Of a stretch of 64,000 bases of DNA, positions 62,592 to 64,000 are shown one piece after another. The DNA lies in assembly GCA_030682175.1 (NCBI GenBank), contig JAUXOM010000152.1, positions 28,787 through 92,786 of the forward strand. Direction: 5' to 3'. Positions within the stretch are counted from its first letter, which is position 1. Every line of letters starts with the position of its first letter. This stretch comes from Rhodocyclaceae bacterium. GTDB taxonomy: Bacteria > Pseudomonadota > Gammaproteobacteria > Burkholderiales > Rhodocyclaceae. Made by a program: the position numbers and the translations under genes. The notes beneath the pieces were generated by a model that had not been told where the DNA came from, searched no databases, and worked only from the letters and a program-made list of their open reading frames with translations.

Positions 62592-63914
62592 GTGAGCGAA
62601 GCGACGGCAGTGCCCGAAAGGGCTAAGCAAGACGCAGAAACCCGACCCCGAGACTGGGGATGGGTCGAAACCACGATCTGGACGGAGCGCATGTTGGCGG
62701 CGCTGGCTAACGGCGTCAAAGGAAACAAATGGTTCAGCCTGATCGACAAAGTAGCGCGTACCGACACGCTGCACCTGGCCTGGACGAGAGTGGCCAAGAA
62801 CCGGGGTGCAGCGGGAGTTGACGGGCAAAGCGTGGAGAAGTTTGCGGCGCGTGCAGAAACCTATCTGAAGGAACTGGAACAAGCCTTGAAGGAAGACAGT
62901 TACCGGCCGCTGGCGGTCAAGCGCGTGGACATACCCAAAGGGCCGGGCCAAACCCGCCCGCTGGGCATTCCGGCGGTGAAAGACCGCATCGTGCAGACGG
63001 CAGTCAAGCTGGTGATCGAACCGATCTTCGAGCGCGAGTTTCACGACAGCAGCCATGGGTTTCGTCCCGGACGGGGTTGTAAAAGTGCACTGAGAGAGGT
63101 TAATCGTCTTCTGCTGGACGGGAATATCCACGTTGTTGACGCCGACCTGAAAGGGTATTTCGACAGCATTCCGCACGACAAGCTGATGCAGCAAGTAGAG
63201 ACACGCATCAGCGATGGACGACTGCTTGACCTGCTCCGCAGTTATCTGGAGCAAGACATCGTAAAGGGAATGGCACGATGGACGCCGACGGGAGGGACGC
63301 CGCAAGGAGCGGTGATCAGCCCATTGCTGGCGAACATCTACCTGCACCCGCTCGATGCCATGATGGCGGGGAAGGGCTACCGGATGGTGCGGTATGCGGA
63401 CGACTTTGTGGTTCTGTGCAAAACGGCGAAAGAAGCCCAAGCGGCGCTGACGGACGTGAAGAACTGGGTGCTTGAAGCTGGACTGACTCTGCATCCCGAC
63501 AAGACCCATGTGGGGGACTGCCGGGAAGAAGGACACGGGTTCGACTTTCTGGGCTACCGGTTTGAAGCGGGTCGGCGCTGGGTGCGCAAGAAGAGCCTGA
63601 AAGCCATCAAGGACAAGCTGCGCAGCAAGACCGGGCGCACGCGCGGGGTGAGTCTGAAGCAGATCGTCGACGAGCTCAACCCGATCCTGAAAGGCTGGTT
63701 TGGTTACTTCAAGCACGCGCACCGGTTGGAGTTCAAAAGGCTGGACGGCTTTATCCGCCGCCGCCTGCGAGCACTGCTGCGAAAGCAGCAGAAACGACCG
63801 GGTAATGGGCGATGTCATGCCGATCACATTCGCTGGCCAAATGCTTTCTTCGCTGAATTTGGGCTCTTCACTTTGGCTGGAGCTCATACCTTGGCGAGCC
63901 AATCACGATGTTGA
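62592..63914 (+). CDS. Group II intron reverse transcriptase/maturase
   Basis: 440 residues from a GTG start. The RT blocks are in order: NRGAAGVDGQSVEKF, RPLAVKRVDIPKGPGQTRPLGIPAVKDRIVQTAVKLVIEPIFE, SHGFRPGRGC, HVVDADLKGYFDSIPH, GTPQGAVISPLLANIYLHPLD, the catalytic YADDFVVL and GFDFLGYRF. A maturase (X) domain follows (LNPILKGWFGYFKHAH, FIRRRLRALLRKQQKRPG). No HNH endonuclease is present. It helps splicing and reverse-transcribes the intron at new sites. The antisense 642-residue ORF is a shadow. Confidence 0.95.
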   Translation: MSEATAVPERAKQDAETRPRDWGWVETTIWTERMLAALANGVKGNKWFSLIDKVARTDTLHLAWTRVAKNRGAAGVDGQSVEKFAARAETYLKELEQALKEDSYRPLAVKRVDIPKGPGQTRPLGIPAVKDRIVQTAVKLVIEPIFEREFHDSSHGFRPGRGCKSALREVNRLLLDGNIHVVDADLKGYFDSIPHDKLMQQVETRISDGRLLDLLRSYLEQDIVKGMARWTPTGGTPQGAVISPLLANIYLHPLDAMMAGKGYRMVRYADDFVVLCKTAKEAQAALTDVKNWVLEAGLTLHPDKTHVGDCREEGHGFDFLGYRFEAGRRWVRKKSLKAIKDKLRSKTGRTRGVSLKQIVDELNPILKGWFGYFKHAHRLEFKRLDGFIRRRLRALLRKQQKRPGNGRCHADHIRWPNAFFAEFGLFTLAGAHTLASQSRC

Positions 63915-63928
63915 AACCACCGACTGGA

Positions 63929-63961
63929 GAGCCGTGTGCGGGAGAACCGCACGCACGGTTC
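63929..63961 (+). ncRNA. Group II intron domain V
   Basis: GAGCCGTGTGCGGGAGAACC continues to GCACGCACGGTTC, the conserved catalytic hairpin of group II ribozymes with the AGC-type triad region (GAGCCGT) and a GAGAA-type loop. Domain VI follows to the end of the window. Confidence 0.88.
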
Positions 63962-64000
63962 GGAGGGAGGGGAGGGCGAGAGCCTTTCTCTACCCCTATC

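Larger units (their letters stand above)
62075..63999 (+). mobile_element. Group II intron (retroelement) with encoded maturase
   Basis: The 5' end GTGCGCC fits the bacterial group II consensus GUGYG. About 515 bases of ribozyme (domains I-III and the start of IV) precede the reverse transcriptase gene. A canonical domain V (63929-63961) follows, and the element ends near TACCCCTAT at the window edge, matching the 3' AY rule. The size (~1.9 kb) is typical. It lies directly after a palindrome arm, the kind of target used by group IIC introns. Confidence 0.85.

Noticed and set aside
61974-63902. 642-residue minus-strand ORF opposite the intron
   Set aside because: It is antisense to a complete reverse transcriptase with all motifs, shows no family pattern, and arises from high GC third positions.

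Overview
The window is high-GC DNA from a betaproteobacterium. The evidence is a chain of genes in the classic betaproteobacterial order: mlaFEDACB, an ABC-2 exporter, bolA, murA, the his genes, HIT, tatABC, an HtrA protease and a Nif3-like gene. The MSHA pilus locus, the PaaN-type dehydrogenase and the style of the dispersed repeats fit Rhodocyclales or a neighbouring order. I cannot fix the genus from sequence alone.

Layout. (1) 1-12.25 kb, minus strand: an MSHA-type IV pilus biogenesis operon headed by a sigma-54 response regulator (regulator, mshM, L, N, E, G, I, J, K-like), with the start of a DUF433 protein at the window edge. (2) 12.38-18.1 kb, plus strand: the Mla outer-membrane lipid transport operon (F, E, D, A, C, B), an ABC-2 transporter pair and a BolA-family gene. 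(3) 18.1-29.2 kb: murA and the histidine pathway. hisGD and hisBHAFIE are separated by an inserted block holding an EamA transporter, a tautomerase, a LysR regulator and a HigBA toxin-antitoxin pair, with hisC inverted at its right end. (4) 29.2-37.1 kb: hinT-like, tatABC, HtrA-like protease, Nif3-like, FimV-like, msrA and paaN. (5) 37.2-38.4 kb: a frameshifted ISAs1-family element. (6) 38.4-51.3 kb: a signalling region around sucCD. It holds a cache-HAMP protein, a small companion protein, PP2C phosphatase, FHA protein, class II cAMP phosphodiesterase-like metallo-beta-lactamase, cNMP-binding/rhodanese protein, GAF-GspE ATPase and GAF-HD-GYP protein. (7) 51.3-56.4 kb: two toxin-antitoxin pairs, a sigma-54-promoted pilin, two sixA paralogues and a CYTH-CHAD protein. 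(8) 56.4-61.7 kb: a MacAB-like tripartite pump (three genes), a repeat-rich intergenic region and a FlgT-like lipoprotein. (9) 62.1-64.0 kb: a group II intron with its reverse transcriptase, inserted in a palindromic intergenic repeat.

The most unusual signal is a modular short repeat of about 24 bp, or about 48 bp when a 24-bp central module is present. I count twelve copies. Some are intergenic; others lie inside genes (mshL, murA, hisC, nif3-like, msrA, ornithine cyclodeaminase-like, CYTH-CHAD, membrane-fusion protein), where they are read in several frames. In murA and the CYTH-CHAD gene they appear to add extra in-frame residues. A second, longer GC-rich repeat family (about 80-170 bp) lies in many gene junctions and appears to have supplied a start region (mshG), an N-terminal extension (mshK-like) and a C-terminal tail with stop codon (tatC).

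The second point of interest is the 43.6-51.3 kb signalling operon. It combines protein phosphorylation readers, a cAMP hydrolase next to a cNMP receptor, an orphan secretion-type ATPase carrying a GAF domain, and a c-di-GMP phosphodiesterase. No Ser/Thr kinase and no adjacent pilus membrane platform accompany it.
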